A DNA stretch of 64,000 nucleotides from JAKFWI01 sp031398975. GTDB taxonomy: Bacteria > Pseudomonadota > Alphaproteobacteria > Caulobacterales > Aquidulcibacteraceae. Numbering within the stretch: the stretch's first letter is position 1; each line of letters begins with the position of its first letter. Both the position numbers and the translations under genes were made by a program. Location: NCBI GenBank assembly GCA_031398975.1, contig JANNOI010000045.1:29756-93755 (forward strand), written 5' to 3'. Positions 52,258 to 62,866 of this stretch are shown here, piece by piece. The notes beneath the pieces are model-generated. The model saw nothing but the letters and a program-made list of their open reading frames with translations. It was not told the DNA's origin and made no database searches.

Positions 52258-53127
52258 TCAGCGTGCTGCGTTCTTGACGAAATCCTCCAGGAAGTCCCCG
52301 CTTTCGGGCTCGGGCGGGCCGGAGAACCAGCCCCCGCGGACGTGGCGGCGGATGGCGGTGTCGTCGGTCGCGCGGGCGGCGGAGTGCCAGAGATAGGCGT
52401 CGTGGAACAGGAGGTCTCCGGCCTCGCAATAGAGCGCGATCTCGCCCGGGATCTTCTCGAACCGGAGCGGCATCGGATAGGGCGGCGGCGCCGGCGTGCG
52501 TCCGCCCGCGGCGCGCGCGCCTTCGGGCACAGGAACGCCATTGGCGTTGTTATAGGGCGCAGGGGTGGCCCAAAGGTGGCTACCGGGCACGACGCGGAGG
52601 AAGCCATTGTCCGGACCCGTCCCATCTATATGGATGGTGAAGGCAACCGAGGGCCAGCGGTCGAGGTGGGGGCCGCTCTGCCAGTCGCTGTGCCAGCCGA
52701 TCCGGGCATAGCCCGAATCCCGCCCCGGCCGCGCATCCTGATACACCACCCCAAACCGCGCTCGCTCGCTCAGATAGGCGCCGGGAATCCAGCGCGAGAT
52801 CAACTCGACGATGGCGGGGTGGTAGGTCGCCGCGCGCGTCTTCGGCGCGATCTGGGTGATGTATTGGACGTAATTGACGACCCGGTTGGCGTCGCCGCCG
52901 CTTGTCAGCACCGTCTCGCCGAACTTGGCCGGCAGCGCGCCCACACGCACCTGATCCTGGGCTGCGGCGCATTCGGCGGCGAAATCGTCCAATTCCGCCT
53001 TCGACCAGAGCCCCCGCAGCACCGCAAACCCATGCTCGCGGAAAAAGGTCTCGGCCGCGTCCAATTCGTCGGGTGCGAACACGCCGATCTCGGCGGCGAG
53101 GCTGATCCGGGCCGGCGCGGCTGACAT
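52258..53127 (-). CDS. Phytanoyl-CoA dioxygenase (PhyH)-family Fe(II)/2-oxoglutarate oxygenase, substrate unknown
   Basis: 289 aa. Iron ligands: His-Asp in IGWHSDWQSGPH and the distal His in FHDAYLWHSAAR, with a later Arg (VRGG) for 2-oxoglutarate. FREHGFAVLRGLWSKAELDDF is the family N-terminus. ATG at 53127 lies 6 bp after the ALDH16 stop, with GGAG inside the ALDH end, so it is the last gene of deoB-deoC-ALDH16-phyH. That context points to oxidation of a nucleoside, deoxysugar or derivative, but this is inference. Confidence 0.85.
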   Translation of the reverse strand: MSAAPARISLAAEIGVFAPDELDAAETFFREHGFAVLRGLWSKAELDDFAAECAAAQDQVRVGALPAKFGETVLTSGGDANRVVNYVQYITQIAPKTRAATYHPAIVELISRWIPGAYLSERARFGVVYQDARPGRDSGYARIGWHSDWQSGPHLDRWPSVAFTIHIDGTGPDNGFLRVVPGSHLWATPAPYNNANGVPVPEGARAAGGRTPAPPPYPMPLRFEKIPGEIALYCEAGDLLFHDAYLWHSAARATDDTAIRRHVRGGWFSGPPEPESGDFLEDFVKNAAR

Positions 53128-53133
53128 GAGAGA

Positions 53134-55527
53134 TCACTCCGAAAAAGGCAGCCAGATGTTCTTAACTTGGGAGGCCTCGCGCAGGAAGGCGCGGCCTTCG
53201 CCCCTTGTGTTGGAGAACCAGTCGCGGGCGCGGCCCTGATTGGTCCAGGTGCGCTTCAGATTGCCTACCGAAAGCGCCTCGACGCGGGCTGCGCCCTCTG
53301 CCGTCGCGAAATACCAGAGCCCGTCCACCTGGTCATGTCTGGCCAGCGTCTCGGCGAGCTCTGTGCGCGGGCCGGTGAGAATGTTCACGACCCCGGCGGG
53401 CACGTCGGAGGTGTCGAGCACCTGATAGAAATCCGTCGCCGGCAGCGGGTAGCGCTCGGACGCCGCGATCACGCACGTATTGCCCAACGCGATCGCCGGC
53501 GCCATCAGCGAGACAAGCGCCAGCAGCGGCGCCTCGTCCGGGCATACGATCCCCAAGACCCCCAACGGCTCGGGCACGGCCAGCGTCACGCCCCGGATCG
53601 GGGGGGTATGCACCGCGCCGTCGAATTTGTCCGCCCACCCCGCATAGGCGAACAGCCGCTCGAGGCTCGTCTCGACCTCGCGTTCGGCCTCGCCGGCGCC
53701 CGCGCCAGTCAGGTCTGAAAGGCGGCGGGCGAATTCCTCGCGCCGCGCGCTCAGATTTTCGGCGAGGAAGAACAGCACCTGGGCGCGGTTGTGCGCGGTG
53801 GCGCGGCTCCAGCCGGCCGCGGCGACCGCGGCCTCCACCGCGTCGCGCACATCCTTACGCCGCCCGTCGCCCACATGGCCGGCGAGGCGCCCGTCCGCCG
53901 TCAGCGCCGCGCGCACGCCGCCATTGTCGGCGCGCACTTGTTTGGCGCCGATATAGAGTTTCGGGGTGCGGTCGATGGCGGCGGGGGGCCCAGACTCTTG
54001 TGGCGCCGACGCCGGCGCAGCGGTTTCCGCTGGGGGCGGGAAATCGTCCGTAGGCTGCAAATATTCGAGCAGGCCCTCGAGGCCGCCCTCGCGCCCGAAG
54101 CCGGACTCGCGATAGCCGCCGAAGCCGCAGGCGGCGTCAAACATGTTGGTGGTGTTGATCCACACCGTGCCCGCCTTGAGTTCGCTCGCGACGCTGAGCG
54201 CCCGGTCGATGCTCTCGCACCAGATCGTCGCGGACAGGCCGTAGCGGGAGCTGTTGGCGAGCGCGACCGCCTCGGCGCGGTGGCGGAACGTCATCACGGT
54301 GAGAACCGGGCCGAAAATCTCCTCGATCGCGGCGCTGTTGGAGGGGGCGATGTCGGTCAGCAGCGTGGGGGGATAGAAGCAGCCCTGCGCGGGGAGCGCG
54401 ATCGCGGGCCGCCATAGGCTCGCGCCCTCCGCGACGCCGCGATCGACCAGCGCCGCGATGCGGTCCTGTTGGGTGCGGTCGATCACCGCGCCCATGTCCA
54501 CGCCCTTGTCCAGCGGGTCGCCGAGGCGGAAGCTTTGCAGGCGTGTTTTCAACTTGTCGAGCAGGCCGAGCGCGGCCCCTTCCTCCACCAGCAGGCGCGA
54601 GCCGGCGCAGCAGACTTGGCCCTGGTTCAGGAAGATCGCGTCGACCAGCCCCTCGACCGCGCTGTCGATGTCTGCGTCCTCGAACACCAGGAAGGCGGAC
54701 TTGCCGCCCAACTCCAGCGACAGCTTTTTACCCGACCCCGCAGTCTCGGCGCGGATCGCGCGGCCGACTTCGGTCGAGCCGGTGAAGGCGATCTTGGCGA
54801 TCCCGGGATGGGCGACGAGCGCCGCCCCCGTCGCCCCGTCCCCCGTCACGATATTGATAACGCCCGGCGGCACGCCGGCCTGGGCGCAGAGGCTCGCGAA
54901 AAAGAGCGCGCTGAGGCACGTTTGCTCGGCCGGCTTCACAACCACGCAATTGCCGGCCGCGATCGCGGGCGCCACCTTCCAACTCAGCATCAGCAGCGGG
55001 AAGTTCCACGGAATGATCTGGCCGCACACGCCCAAGGGCGCATGCCCGGGCAGTTCACGGCTCAACAGCTGCGCCCAGCCGGCATGGTAGGAGAAATGGC
55101 GCGCGACCAGCGGCAGGTCGATGTCGCGCGTCTCGCGCAGCGGCTTGCCGGTATCGAGGCTTTCCAACACCGCGAAAAAGCGCGTGTACTTCTGCACCAG
55201 CCGCGACAGCGCATAAAGCACGCGCGCGCGCTGATGGCCGGGGGTTGCCGCCCAGGCTGGAAACGCCGCGCCCGCGGCGCGCACCGCCGCGTCCACATCG
55301 CCGGGGCCGGCGGCGGCGATCCAGGCGAGGTGTTCGTCGCGCGCCGGGTTGCGGCTTTCAAAGCGTGCGCGCGGGACCTCGGGTTTCACCCAGGCGCCGT
55401 TGATGAAAAGGTCAAAGCCCGCCTCGTGCCGGGCGAGCCAGGCGCGCACCTCGTCCTCGGCTTCCGGGGCGGGCCCGTATTCCAGAGTCTGGAACAGCGC
55501 CGCGATGGAGTTTGACTTCAGGGTCAT
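53134..55527 (-). CDS. ALDH16-type aldehyde dehydrogenase with two ALDH-like domains
   Basis: 797 aa. Domain 1 (about residues 40-490) is a complete ALDH: PWNFPLLMLSWKVAPAIAAGN, FTGSTEVGRAI, catalytic Glu in LELGGKS, catalytic Cys in GQVCCAGSR, and EIFGPVL. After a Pro/Ala linker, domain 2 (about 520-797) is a shorter ALDH-like fold without a catalytic Cys. This is the ALDH16 architecture. The start ATG at 55527 lies 1 bp after deoC. It likely oxidises acetaldehyde released by DeoC, or a related deoxysugar aldehyde. Confidence 0.9.
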   Translation of the reverse strand: MTLKSNSIAALFQTLEYGPAPEAEDEVRAWLARHEAGFDLFINGAWVKPEVPRARFESRNPARDEHLAWIAAAGPGDVDAAVRAAGAAFPAWAATPGHQRARVLYALSRLVQKYTRFFAVLESLDTGKPLRETRDIDLPLVARHFSYHAGWAQLLSRELPGHAPLGVCGQIIPWNFPLLMLSWKVAPAIAAGNCVVVKPAEQTCLSALFFASLCAQAGVPPGVINIVTGDGATGAALVAHPGIAKIAFTGSTEVGRAIRAETAGSGKKLSLELGGKSAFLVFEDADIDSAVEGLVDAIFLNQGQVCCAGSRLLVEEGAALGLLDKLKTRLQSFRLGDPLDKGVDMGAVIDRTQQDRIAALVDRGVAEGASLWRPAIALPAQGCFYPPTLLTDIAPSNSAAIEEIFGPVLTVMTFRHRAEAVALANSSRYGLSATIWCESIDRALSVASELKAGTVWINTTNMFDAACGFGGYRESGFGREGGLEGLLEYLQPTDDFPPPAETAAPASAPQESGPPAAIDRTPKLYIGAKQVRADNGGVRAALTADGRLAGHVGDGRRKDVRDAVEAAVAAAGWSRATAHNRAQVLFFLAENLSARREEFARRLSDLTGAGAGEAEREVETSLERLFAYAGWADKFDGAVHTPPIRGVTLAVPEPLGVLGIVCPDEAPLLALVSLMAPAIALGNTCVIAASERYPLPATDFYQVLDTSDVPAGVVNILTGPRTELAETLARHDQVDGLWYFATAEGAARVEALSVGNLKRTWTNQGRARDWFSNTRGEGRAFLREASQVKNIWLPFSE

Positions 55528-55528
55528 G

Positions 55529-56539
55529 TCAGCCGGGAGGATGGCGGTGGGCGGCGGAATAGCGGCCGGTGACGTGGTGCTCCAATTGCCGCTCGATGTC
55601 GGTCAGCAGCCGGGAAGCGCCGAAGCGGAAGAGGGTCGGGTCGAGCCAGGCGGCGCCCAATTCCTCCTTGAGGAGGATCAGATAGGTGAGCGCCTCTTTC
55701 GCCTTGGCGATGCCTCCGGCGGGCTTCAGCCCGATCTGGCGCCCGGTGCGGGCGTGGAAGTCCCGGATCGCGCGCATCATCACCAGGATTGCGGGCAGGG
55801 TGGCGTTGACGCTCTCCATGCCCGTAGAGGTCTTGATGAAATCCGCCCCCGCCATCATCGCCACGAGGCTCGCCTTGGCCACTTTCGTCAGCGAGCCCAA
55901 TTCCCCCGTCGCCAGGATCGCCTTCAGGTGCGCGCCTGCGCACGCTTCGCGGAAGGCCGCCACCTCCTCGTAGAGCGCGCGCCAATCGCCGCGCAGCGCA
56001 TGGCGGCGGCTGATTACGATGTCGATCTCCTCCGCGCCCGCAGCGACCGAGGCCTTGATCTCGCTGAGGCGCACAGCGAACGGCGAAAGCCCGGCCGGAA
56101 AGCCGGTCGAGACCGCGGCGACCGGGATGCCCGACCCCGCGAGCGCCTCGCGCGCGGCCGCGATCATCTCATGATACACGCACACCGCCCCGACCCGGAT
56201 CGGCAGATCCTGCGCCCCCAGCGCCTCCATCAAATCGCGCCGCACCGGCTGGCGGGCTTTGGCGCAGAGGCGGCGCACGCGATCCTCGGTGTCCTCACCG
56301 GACAAGGTCGTCAGGTCCATCAGCGTGATGGCCTTCAAGAGCCAGGCGGCCTGCCATTCCTTCTTCAGGCTGCGCCGGCCGGGCAGGGTGGCGACGCGCC
56401 GCGCCACCGCCCCGGGATTGATCCGTACACCCTCGATCCAGTCGGGGTGGAAGCCGATGGCGGCGGCGCGCGGCGCCGGCGGCGGCGCGAGCGGGCGCAG
56501 CGCGTGCACCCGCAGGTCCGCGCTCTCGCCCCCGCTCAC
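55529..56539 (-). CDS. deoC: Deoxyribose-phosphate aldolase
   Basis: 336 aa. Splits 2-deoxyribose-5-phosphate to acetaldehyde and glyceraldehyde-3-phosphate. The Schiff-base Lys is in FIKTSTGMESVNATL, and the second active-site Lys in GLKPAGGIAKAKEAL; AVCVYHEMI and VAAVSTGFPAGLSP are also conserved. It is longer than E. coli DeoC (about 260 aa), matching the longer bacterial/animal form. GTG at 56539 overlaps deoB (GTGA). Confidence 0.94.
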   Translation of the reverse strand: MSGGESADLRVHALRPLAPPPAPRAAAIGFHPDWIEGVRINPGAVARRVATLPGRRSLKKEWQAAWLLKAITLMDLTTLSGEDTEDRVRRLCAKARQPVRRDLMEALGAQDLPIRVGAVCVYHEMIAAAREALAGSGIPVAAVSTGFPAGLSPFAVRLSEIKASVAAGAEEIDIVISRRHALRGDWRALYEEVAAFREACAGAHLKAILATGELGSLTKVAKASLVAMMAGADFIKTSTGMESVNATLPAILVMMRAIRDFHARTGRQIGLKPAGGIAKAKEALTYLILLKEELGAAWLDPTLFRFGASRLLTDIERQLEHHVTGRYSAAHRHPPG

Positions 56540-57759
56540 AGGAAGCTCCGCCCGACAGGGCCCGGCGGCAGGCCCAGATGGGCGGCGACCGTGGCGGCGA
56601 TGTCGGCGAAGGTGTCGCGAGCGCCGATCGGGCCGGGGGAAAGCCCCGGGCCGAACGCCAGGATCGGGACATGCTCGCGCGTATGGTCGGAGCCGGGCCA
56701 GGTCGGGTCGCAGCCATGGTCGGCGGTCAGGATCACGAGGTCCCCGGGCCGCAGCGCCGCGCGCAGGGCGGGGAGGCGCCGGTCGAAGGCCTCGAGCGCG
56801 GCCGCATAGCCCGCCACGTCGCGCCGGTGGCCATATAGGGTGTCGAAATCGATGAAATTGGCGAACACAAGCGCCCCGTCGGGCGCGCCGTCCGGCCCGT
56901 CGGCGACGGTGTCGAGCAGGCGGTCGAAGGCGGCGGAATTGCCATCGGCCTTCAGGCTCTTTGTGATCCCGCGCCCGTCGAACAGATCCTTGATCTTGCC
57001 GATGCCGATCACGGCGCGCCCGGCCTCGGCTGCGCGGTCGAGCAGGGTGGGGGCGTGGGGCGGGATGGCGTAGTCGCGCCGGTCCCCCGTGCGCTTGAAG
57101 GCGCCGGGGGCCTCGCCCAGGAAGGGCCGCGCAATCACGCGCCCCACCGTGAGCGGATCGACGAGCCGGCGCGCCACCGCGCAGGTCTCATAGAGCCGCT
57201 CGAGCCCGAAATGTTCGGCGTGCGCGGCGATCTGGAACACGCTGTCGGCGGAGGTGTAGACGATCGGTCTGCCCGTGCGGATGTGCTCGAGGCCCAGTTC
57301 GTCGAGGATCGTCGTGCCGGAGGCGTGCTTGTTTCCGAGCACGCCCGGCAGGGCCGCCTCCGCGATCAGGGCGTCCGTCAAGGCCGTGGGGAAGCAGGGC
57401 TCGGTCCGCGGGAAATAGCCCCAATCGAACTCCACGGGCAGGCCCATCATCTCCCAATGGCCGCTCGGGGTGTCCTTGCCGAAACTGCGTTCCGCAGCCC
57501 AGCCATAGCGGCCTTCGAGGGCGGGCGCTTCCCCAAGGTCGAGCGTGGGATCGACGCCGCGCGCCGCCGCGCCAAGGCCCAGGCGCAACAGGTTCGGGAT
57601 GGCAAGCGGGCCTTCGCGCACGCCCGCGCGATCGGCCTTCCCGCAAGCGCTGCGCCGCCAGATCTGGGCGAAGGTGTTGGCTTCCTGCTCCCCGAAGCGG
57701 GCCGCGTCCGGCGCCGCGCCCACGCCCATCGAATCCAGAACGCCGACGAAAGCGCGCAC
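56536..57759 (-). CDS. deoB: Phosphopentomutase
   Basis: 407 aa. Converts (deoxy)ribose-1-phosphate, the PNP product, to the 5-phosphate for DeoC. Alkaline-phosphatase-like metal site: VLDSMGVGAAPD at the N-terminus, active-site Thr in SFGKDTPSGHWEMMG, and LTADHGCDPTWPGSDHTREHVP. GTG at 57759 is the family start (MRAFVGVLDSMG). It is first in its unit and divergent from gntR. Confidence 0.96.
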   Translation of the reverse strand: MRAFVGVLDSMGVGAAPDAARFGEQEANTFAQIWRRSACGKADRAGVREGPLAIPNLLRLGLGAAARGVDPTLDLGEAPALEGRYGWAAERSFGKDTPSGHWEMMGLPVEFDWGYFPRTEPCFPTALTDALIAEAALPGVLGNKHASGTTILDELGLEHIRTGRPIVYTSADSVFQIAAHAEHFGLERLYETCAVARRLVDPLTVGRVIARPFLGEAPGAFKRTGDRRDYAIPPHAPTLLDRAAEAGRAVIGIGKIKDLFDGRGITKSLKADGNSAAFDRLLDTVADGPDGAPDGALVFANFIDFDTLYGHRRDVAGYAAALEAFDRRLPALRAALRPGDLVILTADHGCDPTWPGSDHTREHVPILAFGPGLSPGPIGARDTFADIAATVAAHLGLPPGPVGRSFL

Positions 57760-58001
57760 TGCCCTGCTCCGGAAATCCGCCGCCGCCCAAGGGGCGCTTG
57801 ATCGCTTATGCGAACGCCATGTGCGCCCGAATGATCACCAAACAAGCGCGAATGCTCGCCGACGCAAGCGATTTTGTCCATCGCGGCTTTTGCTTTGTAC
57901 CCAAATTCGCCACTGATTGTCGCCAGGGTTCAGGTGGTGGTAGGTGCTCAGGTGGCGGCAGCTGCAGGCCTTGCCACGGCATGAGGGTTACGGGAGAGGG
58001 C
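57760..58001. promoter_or_regulatory. Divergent promoter region between deoB and gntR
   Basis: 242 bp of lower GC. It contains TCGCTTATGCGA (TCGC/GCGA dyad, about 57800), TTTGTACCCAAA (about 57895), and a direct repeat of TCAGGTGG (about 57931 and 57948). Any of these could serve the adjacent GntR regulator; none equals TTGTATACAA. Confidence 0.4.
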
Positions 58002-58805
58002 ATGGGCGAACGTGCAAGACTAGCCAAGGATCACGCCCCCGCCGGGCCGGACGCCGCAGGCCTCGTCCGGCCCGGCGCGATCGCCGCCTCCCGGGAGGGG
58101 CTCAAACCCGAAGGTGCGCGCAGCGACGGAGACCGGATCTACCGTACGATCGCGGCCGCGATCCGGGAGCAGCGGCTGATCCCCGGCACCAAACTCGGCG
58201 AGGAGCAATTGGGCCGGATTTTCGGCGTCGGCCGGCCGGTCGTGCGCCAGGCTTTGATGCGGCTCGCCCATGACCACGTGGTCGAGATCAAGCCCAATCG
58301 CGGCGCCTTCATCGCCACGCCCACCGATGCGCAGGCGCGCGAAGTGTTCGAGGCGCGCCGCCTGGTGGAGGCGGCGCTCGCGCGGGCCTGCGCGCTCAAG
58401 GCCAGCCGGCGCGACGTGGTGCGGCTGCGCCAGCATCTGAGCGTGGAGACGCAGGCCTGGCAGAAGGGCCAGCGCGAGGAATGGATCCGGCTGACCGGGG
58501 AGTTCCACCTGCTGCTGGCCGATATCGTCGGCAATGGCGAGATGCGGCGCTTCCTGGCGGACCTCGTGGCCAAGACGTCCCTGATCATCGCCCTGTTCGG
58601 GGCCGCCAAAAGCTCCTGCCCGGACGATCACCACACCGAACTGGTCGAGGCGATCGCCGCCGGCGACGCCGACAGGGCAGAGGCCATCATGCTCGGCCAT
58701 TTGCGGGAGTGCGAAAACGGGTTGCAGATCAACGCCGCCCAGGCGGGCGACGATCTGGCGGCCATCTTCTCCCAGGTGCACGTCCACCCCCGACGCGGGG
58801 CCTGA
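58002..58805 (+). CDS. GntR-family (FadR/FCD) transcriptional regulator
   Basis: 267 aa. Winged helix: IYRTIAAAIREQRLIPGTKLGEEQLGRIFGVGRPVVRQALMRLAHDHVVEIKPNRGAFIA, residues about 48-107 (shown in the sequence at 58140-58320), with an FCD effector domain after it (ending HTELVEAIAAGDADRAEAIMLGHL). ATG at 58002 has GGAGAGGG upstream; a longer frame from 57798 is Cys/Gly-rich and not convincing. It leads the unit gntR-PNP-nupC and probably controls nucleoside genes here, perhaps also the hpx/xdh island. Confidence 0.88.
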   Translation: MGERARLAKDHAPAGPDAAGLVRPGAIAASREGLKPEGARSDGDRIYRTIAAAIREQRLIPGTKLGEEQLGRIFGVGRPVVRQALMRLAHDHVVEIKPNRGAFIATPTDAQAREVFEARRLVEAALARACALKASRRDVVRLRQHLSVETQAWQKGQREEWIRLTGEFHLLLADIVGNGEMRRFLADLVAKTSLIIALFGAAKSSCPDDHHTELVEAIAAGDADRAEAIMLGHLRECENGLQINAAQAGDDLAAIFSQVHVHPRRGA

Positions 58806-58809
58806 GGCG

Positions 58810-59634
58810 GTGACCCCCGCAGACCTTGAGCAGAGCGTGGCGGCGCTGGGCGCGCGGTGCGGGGGGAAGCTCCCGGCCACGGCGCTGGTGCTGGGTTCGG
58901 GCCTGGGGCCGTTCGGCGAGCGGATGGCGCAGGATTTGATCGTGCCTTATGCGGAGATCCCGGGCTTTCCGGTCTCGACCGTGCCCGGCCATACGGGCCG
59001 CCTCCTGATCGGGCGGGCGGGGGATCGCCCGCTCGTGTGCATGCAGGGCCGGATGCACCTCTATGAGGGCTATTCCCCCGCCCACCTCGCCCTCCCGATC
59101 CGCACCCTGAGGCGGCTCGGGGTGGAGCGCCTGATCCTCACCAACGCCGCGGGCGGCGTGGCCCGCGATCTTGGCCCCGGCGCGCTGATGGCCATCGCCG
59201 ACCATATCAATCTGAGCGGCCAGAACCCCCTGATCGGCCCCAACGACCCCGCGATCGGGCCCCGCTTCTTCGACATGTCCAACGCCTATGACCGCGACCT
59301 GCGCGCCACGCTGCTGAACGCGGGGGCCCGCGTCGGCGTGGCGGTGCGGGCGGGCACGTACCTCTTCACGCTGGGCCCCAATTTCGAGACCCCGGCCGAG
59401 GTGCGCATGATGGAGCGCCTGGGCGCGGACGCGGTGGGCATGTCGACCGTGCCGGAATGTCTGGTCGCCAACCATTGCGGGATGAAGGTGGTGGGGCTTT
59501 CGGTGATCACGAACTTCGCCGCCGGGATCTCCCCGCACACGCTCACCCACCAGGAGACGCTCGCCGAGGCCGAACGCGCCTATGCGCGCGTGGAGCGTCT
59601 GCTGCTGGCCTTCCTGGACGATCTTAGCGATTGA
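58810..59634 (+). CDS. punA: Purine-nucleoside phosphorylase (trimeric type)
   Basis: 274 aa. Phosphorolysis of (deoxy)inosine/guanosine to base and (deoxy)ribose-1-phosphate. Markers of the trimeric class: LVLGSGLGPFG, STVPGHTGRLLIG, MQGRMHLYEGYSP, LTNAAGGV, and LGPNFETPAEVRMMERLGADAVGMSTVPE; base-binding Asn in SVITNFAAGI. GTG at 58810 lies 4 bp after gntR. Confidence 0.95.
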   Translation: MTPADLEQSVAALGARCGGKLPATALVLGSGLGPFGERMAQDLIVPYAEIPGFPVSTVPGHTGRLLIGRAGDRPLVCMQGRMHLYEGYSPAHLALPIRTLRRLGVERLILTNAAGGVARDLGPGALMAIADHINLSGQNPLIGPNDPAIGPRFFDMSNAYDRDLRATLLNAGARVGVAVRAGTYLFTLGPNFETPAEVRMMERLGADAVGMSTVPECLVANHCGMKVVGLSVITNFAAGISPHTLTHQETLAEAERAYARVERLLLAFLDDLSD

Positions 59635-59736
59635 GCAGGGATGGCGCGCGCCGCGCGCCCTCGCTGACCTGACTTAACAACGCACCAGACACGACACGTG
59701 CGCCGGGCGGGGGCGCGCCGGCAGGGGGGAACTCGT

Positions 59737-61020
59737 TTGGCCTACGATATCGACAATCTGCGCAGCCTTGGCGGGGTGTTCGTCGTACTCGTGCTGGCGT
59801 GGCTCCTGTCTGAGCGGAAAAGCGCGATCCCCTGGCGGCTCGCGATCGGGGCGCTTCTGCTGCAGGCGGGCTTCATGCTGCTGGTGTTCGCCGTCCCTGC
59901 GGTGCGGGCCAATCTGCAGGGGCTGAACGCCGCGATCGACGCGCTCCAGGCCGCGACCCAGGAGGGCGCGCGCTTCGTGTTCGGCTATCTGGCGGGCGGG
60001 GCCCAGCCCTTCACCGTCACCGACCCCACGCAGATGTCGATCCTGCTGTTCCAGGTGTTCCCGCTGGTGATCGTGATCTCGGCCTTGTCTGCGGTCTTGT
60101 GGCGGTGGCGGGTGCTCGACGTGATCTGCCGCGCGCTCGGCTTTTTGTTCCAGCGGGCCTTGGGCGTCAGCGGGCCGCTCGGCCTCGCCACCGCGGCCAA
60201 CATTTTCCTCGGCATGGTCGAGGCTCCGCTGACGATCCGGCCCTATCTCGACCGCATGACCCGCTCGGAATTGTTCGTCATCATGACCACGGGGCTCGCC
60301 ACCGTCGCCGGCACCGTGATGGCGATCTATGCGCTTCTCTTGCGCCCCACCCTTCCGGAGGCGGCCGCCCACATCCTGGTGGCCTCGTTCATGGCCGCGC
60401 CCGCCTCGGTGCTGATCGCGCGCCTGATGATTCCCGAGGCGCCCGGCCAGGCGGCGACGCAAGGCCTCGACGCCCCCACCGTCACCTACCATTCCACCAT
60501 GGACGCCTTCGCCACCGGCGTGGAGGAGGGGGTGCGGATGCTGATCAATATCGTGGCCATGCTGCTGGCGGCGGTGGCCGTGGTGGCGCTGACGGACGCG
60601 GTCCTGGCGGCGGCGCTGCCGCCGGTGTTCGGGGCCGAGCTCTCGCTCGAGCGCATGTTCGGCTGGGTGTTCGCGCCGCTCATGTGGGTGATCGGGGCGC
60701 CCTGGGCGGAGGCGCCGACGGCGGGCGCGCTTATGGGCGTGAAGACGGTGCTGAACGAGTTCTTCGCCTTCGTGCGCCTGTCGGAGATCCCGCCCGAGGC
60801 GCTCTCCCCCCGGACGCGACTGATCCTCACCTATGCGCTGTGCGGCTTCTCGAATTTCGGCGCGGTGGCGATCCTGGTGGGGGGGCTTTCGGCCATCTGC
60901 CCGGGTCGGCGGGGCGAGATCGCCGAATTGGGGCTCAAGGCTATCGTCTCGGGCTCGCTGACCACCTGCATGACCGCCGCGATCGTAGGCGCGGCGCCCG
61001 GCGCCTTGTTTGGGATCTGA
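59737..61020 (+). CDS. nupC: Concentrative nucleoside transporter (NupC/CNT)
   Basis: 427 aa inner-membrane ion-coupled nucleoside importer. CNT signatures: FLGMVEAPLTIRPYL, VASFMAAPASVLIARL, GVKTVLNEFFAFVRL and LCGFSNFGAVAILVGG. TTG at 59737 has GGGGGGA seven bases upstream; an upstream GTG at 59698 is possible. It follows PNP and is closed by a hairpin terminator. The only evident nucleoside permease in the window. Confidence 0.94.
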   Translation: MAYDIDNLRSLGGVFVVLVLAWLLSERKSAIPWRLAIGALLLQAGFMLLVFAVPAVRANLQGLNAAIDALQAATQEGARFVFGYLAGGAQPFTVTDPTQMSILLFQVFPLVIVISALSAVLWRWRVLDVICRALGFLFQRALGVSGPLGLATAANIFLGMVEAPLTIRPYLDRMTRSELFVIMTTGLATVAGTVMAIYALLLRPTLPEAAAHILVASFMAAPASVLIARLMIPEAPGQAATQGLDAPTVTYHSTMDAFATGVEEGVRMLINIVAMLLAAVAVVALTDAVLAAALPPVFGAELSLERMFGWVFAPLMWVIGAPWAEAPTAGALMGVKTVLNEFFAFVRLSEIPPEALSPRTRLILTYALCGFSNFGAVAILVGGLSAICPGRRGEIAELGLKAIVSGSLTTCMTAAIVGAAPGALFGI

Positions 61021-61027
61021 GGGGCAA

Positions 61028-61070
61028 GCAAAAGGGAGGCGGGCCTTTCGACCCGCCTCCCGGCTTTTGC
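61028..61070. terminator. Long hairpin terminator between convergent nupC and groEL
   Basis: GCAAAAG-GGAGGCGGG pairs with CCCGCCTCC-CTTTTGC around CCTTTCGA. A/T tracts on both sides make it able to work for both strands. Confidence 0.88.
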
Positions 61071-61098
61071 GCTGGTTTTTGGTGTTCCGAGGCTCGCC

Positions 61099-62754
<1,656 letters not shown>

Positions 62755-62782
62755 GATTGTTCTCCTCGATTGTTGGTGGGTG

Positions 62783-62866
62783 GCGAGTAGCGAGTAGCGA
62801 GTAGCGAATAGGCAGTAGCGAGTATCTATTCGCTAAGAACCATTCGCTATTCGCTTAAGCATTCGC
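62783..62866. repeat. Heptamer repeat array in the groES-groEL spacer
   Basis: GCGAGTA occurs three times in perfect tandem (62783-62803), then GCGAATA and another GCGAGTA. The same unit in inverted form follows (TATTCGC, ATTCGCTATTCGCTT, ATTCGCTTAAG), so the transcript can fold into a hairpin. The groES stop codon (62867-62869) lies at its border. Confidence 0.8.

Noticed and set aside
57798..58001. An N-terminal extension of the GntR regulator
   Set aside because: The extra 68 residues are Cys/Gly-rich and unlike the family, and ATG 58002 has a good ribosome binding site.
62783..62866. Short direct repeats considered as a CRISPR remnant
   Set aside because: Units are 7 bp without unique spacers, and no cas gene is present.
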